The notes under the pieces: generated by a model
Told to the model about the DNA's origin: nothing
Seen by the model: only the letters and a program-made list of their open reading frames with translations
Database searches by the model: none
Source: Myxococcota bacterium
Lineage (GTDB): Bacteria; Myxococcota_A; UBA9160; UBA4427
DNA: 64,000 nucleotides
Direction of reading: 5' to 3'
Assembly: GCA_030748735.1 (NCBI GenBank)
Contig: JASMLK010000025.1
Span: 62,001 to 126,000, forward strand
In this document: piece after piece, positions 44,224-53,156 of the stretch
Numbering within the stretch: position 1 is the stretch's first letter
Layout: every line of letters starts with the position of its first letter
Translations under genes and position numbers: made by a program

Positions 44224-44892
44224 CTAAGCCAGCCGAAGCACCTCGCCCACGAGCAGTTCGATCCCCGCCGCGACGTCCTTGATGCCCGGCCCCAGCATGT
44301 AGGCGGGGCAGCTCACGACCTTCTTCGCTTCGTCGCAGACGAAACTCTCGACGGGACAGGCCTTGTGGTGGGCACCCATTTGTTCGAGTGCGCCGGCGGT
44401 GTCGACGTCGGAACCGATCGTCAGCTCGACGTCGGGGAAGAGTCGCGCGCCGACCGCGGGGGCAATGCAGATCAGGCCGACCGGCTTGCTGGCGTCGTGC
44501 ATGGCGCGAAGGAACTTCTCGACGCCCGGGTCCACGCTGCAGTCCGGCCCTTCGGTGGCGAAGGTGGAAAGGTTCTTGGCTGCACCGAACCCGCCGGGCA
44601 GGATCACTGCGTCGAAGTCGGCCGCGTCGGCTTCCAGCACGTCGGCGATTTCACCGCGGGCGATTCGCGAGGATTCGGCCAGGACGTTGCGGCTCTCTCC
44701 CGCGACTTCCTCACCGCTGCGGTGATCTACGACATGCATCTGCGGCTTGTCGGGCGCAAAGCAACGCACGTCGGCACCGGCTCGATCCAACGTCAGCAGC
44801 GTGATCACACTCTCGTGGATCTCCGCTCCGTCCAGATGACCACAACCCGAAAGCACGACGGCCACCCGGGTCCCGCTATTTCCACTCGCCAT
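44224..44892 (-). CDS. elbB: ElbB-like DJ-1/PfpI-family protein (isoprenoid-biosynthesis-associated glyoxalase)
   Basis: The 222-residue protein has AVVLSGCGHLDGAEIHESV at the N terminus, ILPGGFGAAKNLSTFA, and the nucleophile-elbow cysteine in LICIAPAV, all specific to the ElbB branch of the DJ-1/PfpI superfamily. E. coli ElbB has weak glyoxalase activity and was linked to isoprenoid synthesis. Quinone-free in vitro activity is low and the true role is unclear. It ends 14 bp from the convergent sulfatase-fold gene. Confidence 0.88.
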   Translation of the reverse strand: MASGNSGTRVAVVLSGCGHLDGAEIHESVITLLTLDRAGADVRCFAPDKPQMHVVDHRSGEEVAGESRNVLAESSRIARGEIADVLEADAADFDAVILPGGFGAAKNLSTFATEGPDCSVDPGVEKFLRAMHDASKPVGLICIAPAVGARLFPDVELTIGSDVDTAGALEQMGAHHKACPVESFVCDEAKKVVSCPAYMLGPGIKDVAAGIELLVGEVLRLA

Positions 44893-44987
44893 GATTCATT
44901 CCTTCGTCGATCAGTTCGTCCGCATTCGAGGCTAGCGCGATCGGTTGGAACACGGTTGGGGCGATGCGGCTCAGAGGGCAAACCCGT

Positions 44988-45434
44988 CTAAGCCGGTGCG
45001 CGTGGCTCGAGGATGATCAGCGGGATCTCGCGTTCGCATTGCTCGCGGTAGCCCGCCCAGTGGTCGTTGTAGCCGCAAGCCACCGGCCACAGCGCGGCGG
45101 CCTCCTCGGGAGTGGCCCGGCGCGCGGAGACTTCGTGCCGACGCGTCCCGGCCTGAACGGTGACATGAGGCTGTGCGTCGAGGTTGAGTAGCCAGGCCGG
45201 ATCTCGCGGCCCGCCCCAGTTCGAACCGGCGACCAGAAACCCTTCGTCAGCCGAAAGACGAACGCCGGGAGTTTCGTTCGTGATGGGCATGTAGACCAGG
45301 GGCGTCGTACGTCGCTTGCCACTACGCCGCCCGATCGTGGTCAGGAGCAATACGCGGCGCGTGCCGATGTTGTGCCCGAGCCGCCCGCCACTGACTCGAT
45401 AGATGGCCTTGTAGATCGAATCCGTCGCCGACAT
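44988..45434 (-). CDS. Ddn-like nitroreductase-family (deazaflavin/F420-type) oxidoreductase
   Basis: The 148-residue protein carries LLLTTIGRRSGKRRTTPLVY and WGGPRDPAWLLNLDAQPHV, hallmarks of the Ddn/DUF385 split-barrel family, whose characterised mycobacterial members use the deazaflavin F420. The start is placed at ATG 45434; a reading 12 codons longer is possible. It lies downstream of a sulfotransferase and an acyl-CoA dehydrogenase pair on the same strand. Whether this organism makes F420 cannot be told from the window; some relatives bind other ligands such as heme or fatty acids. Confidence 0.8.
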   Translation of the reverse strand: MSATDSIYKAIYRVSGGRLGHNIGTRRVLLLTTIGRRSGKRRTTPLVYMPITNETPGVRLSADEGFLVAGSNWGGPRDPAWLLNLDAQPHVTVQAGTRRHEVSARRATPEEAAALWPVACGYNDHWAGYREQCEREIPLIILEPRAPA

Positions 45435-45513
45435 GAAGCCGACCGTGACGTAGCCGCACCGGATTGGCAACCGCGTACCTTCGATGCCGACCGCCCTCGG
45501 TGGCTCGCCCCGA

Positions 45514-46758
45514 CTACCTCTCCCGCCCGATCCCGTAGTCGGCGACGTAATCCGCGTACGTTGCCAGCACCATCTCTTCGCTCAACCCATACTCGTCGAG
45601 GGTGTACTCGTGCTTGCCGAACTTGCCTTTCGGCTTGTCTCTCAAGTAGCCCTCGACGACGGCAGCGTGCCCGTCGGGCCAGTCGAGGCTCGCCCGCTCA
45701 TAGAGACCCCGCAGTGCCGACGCGGGGCTTTCGACCAGGTCCTCGTAGCGGATGTCGACGAACTGCCCGTCCGGCACGGAACCGCCATCACGCAGCGCTC
45801 GCGACAAGCCCAACATGCCCGCAAAGCCGAGTAGGGCGAGCTGCCCCTGCGCCGCGCGATCGACTTCGTCACAGCGCAACCAGTTCAACATGGCCGTCGT
45901 GCTCGCCGCCGACCCCACGAACTTGAGTGGGTCGCGATGGGTCTGCAAGACGACCGCGTCGGGATACTCACCGATGAGTTGCGGAAGGCTCACCAGATGC
46001 ACCGGTGACTTCAACAGCCAACGCCGCCTCGGCTTGCCGTACTGCAGGGTCTGCAGGAAACGACGGTGTTCGCGATAGGTGCGCGGCACGAGGTCCGGTT
46101 GTGTCGCCGCCCATTCGTCGAAGGAAGGAGTCGGATAGAACATCGACCAATAGCCCGCGCCGAAATCGAGGGACATGAAGTGCACGCACTCGCAGGGGAG
46201 ATCGCTGCGCAGTTCGTGCAGTGTCATGAGTTCGGGTTGAATGTCGGCCCACAACTCCTGCTCGGCTTCGGCGGCTGCCATCGCGGACGCTTCGTCCTGG
46301 ATGTCGTCGTGGAAGATCGGGTGATGGGCCTCCCACGCGATCGGTGCGCGAAGTTGTGGGTCGAGAGCGAGGAGTTCGAGCAGGATCGTGGTTCCGGTTC
46401 GCGGAGGGCCGGCGATGAAGACCGGCTGTTCGATCGGCTCTTCGAGGATCTTCGGGTTCTCGGCCCACGCGTGCTCGAGGCGCAGTCGCGTCTGCAACAC
46501 GCGAATCGTTTCTCCGCGACACAGAAGCCGCCCGATCAGGTGCGCGCCCGAATCGCGATCGATCGACTGGATGCGCCGGCGATAGGTTTCGAGCCAGGCG
46601 TCACTCCCGATCTCGCGAAGGCCCGTCGATTGCCTCGCCGTGGCGAGCATCTCGTCGGGGTCGAGGGGGATGACGTTTCTCGGGTCGCCCGTCGCGGGAC
46701 CGAACTGGTTGAGCCTTCGCATCCAATCGGGGCGCACGCGGTGTGGCTGAAGATTCAT
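45514..46758 (-). CDS. Sulfotransferase-family (PF13469-like) protein
   Basis: The 414-residue protein has the PAPS 5'-phosphosulfate loop FIAGPPRTGTTILLELL (about residues 110-126) and the 3'-phosphate motif VVLQTHRDPLKFVGS. WLLKSPVHL lies between them. Conserved His and Lys positions fit the bacterial lipid- or steroid-type sulfotransferase family that is abundant in mycobacteria and myxobacteria. It would transfer sulfate from PAPS to a hydroxyl of an unknown small molecule or lipid. ATG 46758 is preferred to a longer frame that enters the upstream acyl-CoA dehydrogenase gene, 11 bp away. Confidence 0.85.
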   Translation of the reverse strand: MNLQPHRVRPDWMRRLNQFGPATGDPRNVIPLDPDEMLATARQSTGLREIGSDAWLETYRRRIQSIDRDSGAHLIGRLLCRGETIRVLQTRLRLEHAWAENPKILEEPIEQPVFIAGPPRTGTTILLELLALDPQLRAPIAWEAHHPIFHDDIQDEASAMAAAEAEQELWADIQPELMTLHELRSDLPCECVHFMSLDFGAGYWSMFYPTPSFDEWAATQPDLVPRTYREHRRFLQTLQYGKPRRRWLLKSPVHLVSLPQLIGEYPDAVVLQTHRDPLKFVGSAASTTAMLNWLRCDEVDRAAQGQLALLGFAGMLGLSRALRDGGSVPDGQFVDIRYEDLVESPASALRGLYERASLDWPDGHAAVVEGYLRDKPKGKFGKHEYTLDEYGLSEEMVLATYADYVADYGIGRER

Positions 46759-46769
46759 CGCCGTTCTTT

Positions 46770-47894
46770 CTACAGAATGAGGTCCGCAAGCTTGCGACGG
46801 TGATAGACGGCGTCGCCGAACCGAGCCTCGCCGAACAGCGCGTTGCGGCGATAGAGCTGTGCATCGCATTCGTAGGTGAAGCCGTAGCCGCCGTGGAACT
46901 GGATCGCGCGATCTGCAGCGAACGCCAGGGCCGGGCCGGTTGACGCCTTGGCCATGCGCGTGGCGATTTCGCCGTCAGATCCCTTTTCGAACGTGTGCGC
47001 GGCTGCGTAGACGTGGGAACGCGCTTGCTCGATTCGCAGGTGCGCGTCCACGGTGGTGTGCTTCAACGCCTGGTAGGCACCGATGGGGCGCCCGAACTGT
47101 TTGCGCTCGTTCAGATAGCTCACGGTATACGCGACACAGCTCACGCCGGCGCCGCACATCTCCGCCGAACCCAGTAGCGCTCCGGCGAGCTCGATCCGTT
47201 CGAGCGCCGATGCGACGTTCGAAGTGTCGAGCAGTGCCGAATCGGGCACGCGCACGCCGTCGAGGCCCAGACGGAACGAGCGCTTCGTCTCGTCGACGAT
47301 CGTTTCCCGCTCATGGCTTGCGGCCGCGATCGCTTCCCCGTCGAGCAACACGAGAGCCGGCGCATCGTCGAGGCGCAGCGAAACGATCGCGAAGCGCGCG
47401 ACGTGCACATCGAGCACCAGGCACTTCGTACCGGCGAGCACGAGTTCGCCGCCGTCTCGCTGAGCCATGCACTCCGCCGACATCGGATCGAAGTCGGCGT
47501 TCGGCTCTGCGAGCGCAATCGTCGCAGGCGTCCCCGAAGCCAACTGCGGAAGCACTTCGCTCTTCTGGGCATCGGTACCCGCCGCCAACAGCAGCTGTGC
47601 TGCCAGCGTCGTCGAAACGAAAGGACCCGCCATCAGATGGCGCCCCATCTGTTCGACCACGGGCACGACTTCGGCCAGCTCGAGGCCCGCGCCTCCGTAC
47701 GCTTCGGGGATCGCGATCCCGAGCCAACCGAGTTCTGCCATCTCGGCGAACACCGCCGGGTCATGACCCAGTTCGTCGTCGATCAGCTGGCGAACCATAT
47801 CGACGGGTGATTTGTCGCCGCAGTACCTGGTGGCCGAATCCAACAGCTCGGCCTGTTCTTCGCTGAGACCGATCGGCCCGCGTCGCTCACTCAT
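46770..47894 (-). CDS. Acyl-CoA dehydrogenase, probable non-canonical subunit of a heteromeric pair
   Basis: The 374-residue protein has the acyl-CoA dehydrogenase order: helical N terminus, IALAEPNAD (FAD/substrate loop), SYLNERKQFGRPIGAYQALKH, then QFHGGYGFTYECD. The C-terminal segment that carries the catalytic Glu in medium-chain types (YEG[TS]) is replaced by FGEARFGDAVYHRRK. The adjacent upstream gene encodes a second dehydrogenase, and paired genes of this kind form heterotetramers with one active site per dimer in steroid side-chain degradation (ChsE type). The pair is separated by only 10 bp. The substrate is unknown; CoA esters of bulky lipids are plausible. Confidence 0.85.
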   Translation of the reverse strand: MSERRGPIGLSEEQAELLDSATRYCGDKSPVDMVRQLIDDELGHDPAVFAEMAELGWLGIAIPEAYGGAGLELAEVVPVVEQMGRHLMAGPFVSTTLAAQLLLAAGTDAQKSEVLPQLASGTPATIALAEPNADFDPMSAECMAQRDGGELVLAGTKCLVLDVHVARFAIVSLRLDDAPALVLLDGEAIAAASHERETIVDETKRSFRLGLDGVRVPDSALLDTSNVASALERIELAGALLGSAEMCGAGVSCVAYTVSYLNERKQFGRPIGAYQALKHTTVDAHLRIEQARSHVYAAAHTFEKGSDGEIATRMAKASTGPALAFAADRAIQFHGGYGFTYECDAQLYRRNALFGEARFGDAVYHRRKLADLIL

Positions 47895-47904
47895 CTTCGC
47901 TTCC

Positions 47905-49113
47905 TCAGTGCTTGGGCAGGCCGAGCACGTGCTCGCCGATGATGTTGGCCTGGATCTGGCTCGTACCGCCCCCGATCGTTGCGGAGAACGAATTCAAGTA
48001 GGCGCGTTGCCACACGCCACCGTCGACGGCGTCCGCGTCACCCAGGTAGTACGCCCCGGTCTGCCCCTGCAGCGAAACCGCGAACTCGTTGATGCGGCGA
48101 TTCAGTTCGGTGTTCATCAACTTACCGGAAAGCGGTAGCGACATGGGCCGTTCCTGCACGAGCGGACCGATCGAAGCCCGGCGAGCCGACAGCGCGGCAC
48201 CTCGGGATTCGATCATGAACTCGACGAGCTTGTCTCGCACGACCGGGTCATCGATGGCCGGCGCACCGCCGCGTCGCGCCCGCTTGGCAAGCTCGGCGAC
48301 TTCATTGTGATCGGGTGCAACGAGCATCAAGCCACCCGCCTGGCCTCCGCGTGCACTGCGTTCGTATTCGAGCGTGCGCATCGCGACCGCCCAACCCTGC
48401 CCCTCTTCTCCCATCAGGCAGTCGGCGGGAATCCGCGCGTCGGTGAAGAAGGTCTCGGTGAAGCCGTACTCACCGGTCAACTTGCGAATCGGCACGGCTT
48501 CGACGCCCGGTACGTTCATCGGTGCCAGGAAGAAGGAAAGGCCCGCGTACTTGTTGGCCGCATCGGGAATGCTGCGCGCCAGCAAGATCATGTACTTCGC
48601 ATAGCTGCCGTGAGTGGTCCACGTCTTGGTCCCGTTGATCACCCACTCGTCGCCGTCGCGCACGGCGCGCGTCTGCGCGTTGCCCAGGTCGCTGCCGTTT
48701 TCGGGTTCGGAAAAGCCCTGGCACCAGATGTCTTCGGCGGAGAGGATGCCTTTGATGTAGCGCGCCCTCTCCTCGTCGGTCCCCATGTCGAGGATCAGCG
48801 GCCCCGCCCAGCTGAGCCCGATCGTGTTGAGCATGATGGGGCTTCCGTGGACGCGCATCTGTTCCGTCGCGATGTCCTGGAAAGCTTGATCGAGACCACC
48901 GCCTCCGTATTTCGCCGGCCAGGCGGCACCCAGATAGCCAGCTTCATAGACCTTGCTCTGCCAGGCACGCAGAAAATCGAACTGCTCGTCGGTACCGACT
49001 TCCATGAAGGTCAGTGGCATGACGAAGCCGGGCGGTGGAGGCACATGCTCTGCGAACCACGCCGAAGCCTCGTCGCGATACTCGGCGAGTTCCTGCTTGG
49101 AAGGTCTGGACAC
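47905..49113 (-). CDS. Acyl-CoA dehydrogenase, partner subunit
   Basis: The 402-residue protein is a typical acyl-CoA dehydrogenase: AAWPAKYGGGGLDQAF, CQGFSEPENGSDLGN, VINGTKTWTTHG, RTLEYERSARGG and TIGGGTSQIQANIIGEHVLGLP. Glu in the LEYERSARG segment occupies the position used as catalytic base by isovaleryl- and long-chain-type dehydrogenases, while the C-terminal GGGTSQI lacks the alternative Glu. It is the first gene of a same-strand run (two dehydrogenases, sulfotransferase, Ddn-like protein) reading down to elbB. It likely supplies the active-site base for a heteromeric enzyme. Confidence 0.88.
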   Translation of the reverse strand: MSRPSKQELAEYRDEASAWFAEHVPPPPGFVMPLTFMEVGTDEQFDFLRAWQSKVYEAGYLGAAWPAKYGGGGLDQAFQDIATEQMRVHGSPIMLNTIGLSWAGPLILDMGTDEERARYIKGILSAEDIWCQGFSEPENGSDLGNAQTRAVRDGDEWVINGTKTWTTHGSYAKYMILLARSIPDAANKYAGLSFFLAPMNVPGVEAVPIRKLTGEYGFTETFFTDARIPADCLMGEEGQGWAVAMRTLEYERSARGGQAGGLMLVAPDHNEVAELAKRARRGGAPAIDDPVVRDKLVEFMIESRGAALSARRASIGPLVQERPMSLPLSGKLMNTELNRRINEFAVSLQGQTGAYYLGDADAVDGGVWQRAYLNSFSATIGGGTSQIQANIIGEHVLGLPKH

Positions 49114-49350
49114 GGGAGTCCCTCATCGAAGTTTGGACGGATAATATTCGTAGCATCGAATTACCGCCCCTGTTACCCGCCTGGATCCTTGGCGGGGATC
49201 ATCTCGCGACCGGCACGCACGAATTTCGATCACACGCGACGATCTGGCACGAACTCGAGGGCAAGTGCGGCAACTCGCTCATCGATGCGATCGCGCGTCG
49301 ACGCATGGTTGGCCGGGTCACCGTGAAAGGGGGACTTTCCGGCCGGGCCT

Positions 49351-51375
49351 CTAGAACTTCCCCCACTCCTCCGAGACCTCCAGGTCGGGGCCCGGCGAGA
49401 CGATGGCCGCTGGGCTCGCGGGCCCATCAGCCGGGGGAGGCGGATTCCCGGGGCTGGCCGGCGCTGCTTTGCCGCCGTCGGCCAGTACGAAGACCTCGGT
49501 CGACTGGTGAAGACTCTCTCCCAGTGCCTTGAGGGATTCGCTTGCTGCGCTCATCTGTTCGACGAGTGCTGCGTTGTGTTGCGTGCCGTTGTCGAGAATT
49601 CCGATCGCCGAGTTGATTTCCGAAATGCCAGTCGCCTGTTCACCCGACGCGCTGGAAATCTCGGCGATCGCATGGTTCACCGACTTCACCGATTCCACGA
49701 TCCGGTCGAGGGCCGCACCGGAGTCGTTCACCAACCCGCTCCCCTTTTCGGCCTGCTCCACACTGGTTGCGATCAAGCGATTGATGTCCTTGGCCGCAGT
49801 GGCACTGCGCTCGGCGAGGGTTCGCACCTCGGTCGCAACCACCGCGAAACCGCGGCCGTGCTCTCCCGCCCGTTCCGCCTCGATGGATGCGTTGAGGGCC
49901 AGCAAGTTGGTCTGGAAGGTGATCTCGTCGATGACACCGATGATCTCTCCGATCTGTTTGCTCGTGGTCATGATCTCGTTCATGGCGGCGACGGCTTCGG
50001 CGACGACGTGCCCCCCTTCCTCTGCGGCCCGACCGCTTTCGACAGCCAGCTGGGCAGCCTTTTCCGCCGACGCTGAGTTCGATTGCACCGAAGCCGTCAT
50101 CTGCTCCATCGTCGAGGACGTTTCTTCGACGGAAGCGGCCTGGCTGCTGATGCGATCGCTGAGATCACTGTTGCCTGCGGCGATTTCCTGAGACGCGGTC
50201 CGCACGCGAGTCACGGAACTTCGAATCTCTCCGATCGTGGACGTCAGTTGCTGACGCATCTTCTCCATCGACCCGAGAAGCGTCCCGATCTCGTCCTTGC
50301 GGTCTGTTTCGAGCGACTTCGAAAGATCGCCCTCTGCGATCGTGGTCGCAGCTTCGACTGCGCGACCAAGCGGTCGCGTAATGCTCTGGAGGATCACCAA
50401 GGCGAAGAGCAGCGATGAGCCGAACGCCGAAACGACCACCCAGATGAACGCGCTCGTGTCCCGCTGAAGGCGTCCCGCCAGCCCACCGATGCTTTCGGAA
50501 AGGTTGTCCTCGACCTTCTTCAGCAGGTTGGTCTTCTTCGTCTGCACGCCGAACCAGGTCGTCGGATCCACGTCCGCGATGGCGATCGGATCGTTGTCGA
50601 ACGCCAGCTTCCGTAAGCGTTCAGTTTCGTTGACCGCGTTGCCCGACATGGTCGCTTCGAAGAACTCGACCTGCTCCGCTGTCGCGAGCGACCGGAAGGA
50701 CCCCATGTAGGCCTGCTGCTCGGCCACCAGGGCGCTGAAGCGGCGAAACATCCCGAGGGCGAAGGCGCCGGCTCCGAAGGTATTGGCCAGCGCGGCACGT
50801 TCGATTCCGGCGCGCTCCTTGCCTTGCAAGAAGTTCTGATACGCCATCGTCTCGCGCGTCACCTGGGCGTTGCGCGTGAGCTTCGGCATGAAGCCGACCA
50901 CCCCGAGGAACTTCGCGTTCATCGTGGTGTAGTAGCCGATCGCCTGCGGTGTCGAGATCTGCAGGGCCGTAACCGACTGACGGATCTCATCACGGCGGGC
51001 GAGGCTCGCCAACCCTTCGTCGAGCACCGCTTTCAGCTCTTCCGAATAGCTGGCTGCGTCGAAGCTCGTCAGGAACTGTTCGAGCGCTGCCACCCGCTGC
51101 TCGGTCTGCCTGCGTTGCTCCGGAAGTTCGCTCTTGAACTTGACGCCGCGACTCCCGAGGAAGCCAGCCGTCATCCCCCGCTCTTTCTGGGTCTCGTGCA
51201 GCAGTGCACTGAGCTCGACCGCAAGTCCAGAAAGGTCACTGACCTGAGCCAGTTCGTCGGCAACGGATCGTTTCTCGACCACGCCCGTCCACGAGAAGTA
51301 CGCCAGCCCCAGCACCGGGCACAGAAGCAAGAGCGCGAGTTTGATACGCATCGAAAGATTGTGGATCACCGACAT
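49351..51375 (-). CDS. Methyl-accepting chemotaxis protein with NIT-type sensor domain
   Basis: The 674-residue transducer starts at ATG 51375 (AGAGGTAGGA upstream). It has TM1 at about residues 12-30, a large periplasmic all-helical domain with [21 protein letters not shown], typical of NIT (nitrate/nitrite-sensing-type) domains, TM2, a HAMP segment, and the signalling hairpin tip [31 protein letters not shown] split over the usual positions (core near residue 500). The extreme C terminus is EWGKF, matching the x-[WF]-x-x-[WF] pentapeptide that tethers CheR/CheB. A multi-CheW protein gene lies 7 bp upstream, so receptor and adaptor are co-expressed. Confidence 0.92.
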   Translation of the reverse strand: MSVIHNLSMRIKLALLLLCPVLGLAYFSWTGVVEKRSVADELAQVSDLSGLAVELSALLHETQKERGMTAGFLGSRGVKFKSELPEQRRQTEQRVAALEQFLTSFDAASYSEELKAVLDEGLASLARRDEIRQSVTALQISTPQAIGYYTTMNAKFLGVVGFMPKLTRNAQVTRETMAYQNFLQGKERAGIERAALANTFGAGAFALGMFRRFSALVAEQQAYMGSFRSLATAEQVEFFEATMSGNAVNETERLRKLAFDNDPIAIADVDPTTWFGVQTKKTNLLKKVEDNLSESIGGLAGRLQRDTSAFIWVVVSAFGSSLLFALVILQSITRPLGRAVEAATTIAEGDLSKSLETDRKDEIGTLLGSMEKMRQQLTSTIGEIRSSVTRVRTASQEIAAGNSDLSDRISSQAASVEETSSTMEQMTASVQSNSASAEKAAQLAVESGRAAEEGGHVVAEAVAAMNEIMTTSKQIGEIIGVIDEITFQTNLLALNASIEAERAGEHGRGFAVVATEVRTLAERSATAAKDINRLIATSVEQAEKGSGLVNDSGAALDRIVESVKSVNHAIAEISSASGEQATGISEINSAIGILDNGTQHNAALVEQMSAASESLKALGESLHQSTEVFVLADGGKAAPASPGNPPPPADGPASPAAIVSPGPDLEVSEEWGKF

Positions 51376-51382
51376 GTTGGTC

Positions 51383-52945
51383 CTACCTCTTGGTTTCCTG
51401 GGGACCCGACGGGGCCACGGGTTGAGTTTCCGTCGCAGTGCGTCCTTGGACGCCGAGGCGGAGTTCACGAATTTGCTCGCGCAGTGACGGGCCGCGGTCT
51501 TCCAACACGACCGGCACGTCGAGGATCGGGGCTTCGCCCCTCGACTGGCGCGCTGCGGCGGGAAAGAAACGAGGATGCGCGGGGACGGTTACGTCGTCGG
51601 CCGACACGATCTGCTCGGGCTCGAAGTGCGTCCACTCCAACACCCGATCCACCCAGACACCCGTCAAACCACCGTCGTCTCGCACGAGGACGATGCAGGG
51701 ACGCGACGACTGGAGTTCGCACTCCGGGAGATCCAGGCGTCGACTCAGGTTGACGACCACGAAGGATCTACCGCGCAGGTCGACAAGGCCCATCAGGTCT
51801 TCGCGCAAGCGCGGTAGTTCGAGTAGCTGCGAAGGAGAAACGACTTCCTGGATCACCGAACTCGCAATGGCGAAGCGGTGCCCACCGGACTCGACCATCA
51901 GGTACGACCCCGCATGTATCGAGCGCATGTCTGCTGACAGGCCGCCGCGCGTTTCATCGGCAGTACCGCTGTCGCGTTCGGCCGCTTCTGCCTCGGATGC
52001 GCGATGTCTCGAGATGCGGCGAATCGCCCGAAGGGATTGTGCCCATTGCAGCGTACGCGTCCGTTGCCCTTCGTCGACGACACCGGCCAGGCTGATCACT
52101 TCGATCGGGCCTTCGGCCGTCTCGATGAAACCCATACGCGCAGCTTCACCACCGGAGAGGCAGTCGAAGACGGTGTCTTTTCGAACGCTGCTCAGCGCAA
52201 CCTTGTCCAGCGACACCGTGGCGTCGACCCGGTAACCGAAAGGACGTTCACCGCGGTCGAGGAGAACGATCGATGAACTCCGCGCTCCCGCATCGTCACC
52301 TTCCTGGTCCAATGCCGAGTGCAGGTCGACGACAGGAACGAGGTCGCCCTCTGCCTCGATCAGGCTTACGCCTGGAGGCGTATCCTCGAAGTCTTCGAGA
52401 GGTTTGCCGGGGATGATGCGGCCGACCTCCGACAACGGAACACCCACCACCGCCTCACCCACGCGGACACCCAGGATCGTTTCATCATGGGTTGGACCCG
52501 GATTCCCGGAGGCGGTCGCGATGTGTCCGGCGAGATCGCCGGTGGATGCATCGTCGCTCTCGAGCATCGCGATGATGAAGCAGGCTCGTTCGTCGAGTTC
52601 GACCTCACGCTCGTGTCCCAGAAGCGGCGCGATGTCCAACACCACCAGCGTTTCCCCGCGAATCGTCGCAAGGCCCAACACGAACGAGGGGAACTGGGGA
52701 AGTGGTGCGAGGGGAGTCGCGCGGATGACCTCGCGGACCGCCTGTGTTGCGATCCCGTACGCCTGCCCCGCCACTTCGAACGAGAGGAACCTCCGAACCG
52801 GAGACGTCATCTCGACCGTTCGTGGAACCAGGGTGTCGCTGGATGCGAGGGGGGCTTGCTCGTCCGCGAGTCTCATTTCGATTCGTTGGTGCCTCCGGGC
52901 CGCCTGGCGCGAAGCCGGGGCGACCGACAGGCGAGTCCCGCTCAT
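51383..52945 (-). CDS. Multi-domain CheW-like chemotaxis adaptor
   Basis: The 520-residue protein contains three CheW-like modules. The first, with [16 protein letters not shown] and [20 protein letters not shown], may be shortened. The second has [20 protein letters not shown] and [11 protein letters not shown]. The third has [16 protein letters not shown] and [18 protein letters not shown]. CheW couples receptors to CheA; multi-CheW proteins probably scaffold receptor arrays. The start is uncertain: ATG 52945 is used, with ATG 52876 and 52813 as alternatives, none with a convincing Shine-Dalgarno. It precedes the MCP gene by 7 bp. No cheA, cheY, cheR or cheB lies in the window. Confidence 0.85.
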   Translation of the reverse strand: MSGTRLSVAPASRQAARRHQRIEMRLADEQAPLASSDTLVPRTVEMTSPVRRFLSFEVAGQAYGIATQAVREVIRATPLAPLPQFPSFVLGLATIRGETLVVLDIAPLLGHEREVELDERACFIIAMLESDDASTGDLAGHIATASGNPGPTHDETILGVRVGEAVVGVPLSEVGRIIPGKPLEDFEDTPPGVSLIEAEGDLVPVVDLHSALDQEGDDAGARSSSIVLLDRGERPFGYRVDATVSLDKVALSSVRKDTVFDCLSGGEAARMGFIETAEGPIEVISLAGVVDEGQRTRTLQWAQSLRAIRRISRHRASEAEAAERDSGTADETRGGLSADMRSIHAGSYLMVESGGHRFAIASSVIQEVVSPSQLLELPRLREDLMGLVDLRGRSFVVVNLSRRLDLPECELQSSRPCIVLVRDDGGLTGVWVDRVLEWTHFEPEQIVSADDVTVPAHPRFFPAAARQSRGEAPILDVPVVLEDRGPSLREQIRELRLGVQGRTATETQPVAPSGPQETKR

Positions 52946-53156
52946 ATCGAGAACTGAGTGCCGGGGCGATACGACGGCGATCAGTCGGCTGCGAAGTTTC
53001 AGTCTTCGATGCAGGTCACGGCAGTTGAACACCACGCCTGTCGCTCGGCAGTTCCCCCGAACCATCCCGCGAAACCCGGGCACATCGACACAGCGGGCCG
53101 AGGACCAAAGAGCCGAGCTGAGAGCCAGGGAGGGCGCCACAGGGAGGGGGCGAGAC

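Noticed and set aside
49320-49341. Hairpin with CCGTGAAAG and CTTTCCGG arms after the MCP gene
   Set aside because: It has a bulge and no U-tract; not convincing as terminator or riboswitch.
49343-49354. CCGGGCCTCTAG shared with 63344-63355 next to the repeat half copy
   Set aside because: Only 12 bp and the flanks do not match; likely chance, as both contain gene-end or GC-rich sequence.
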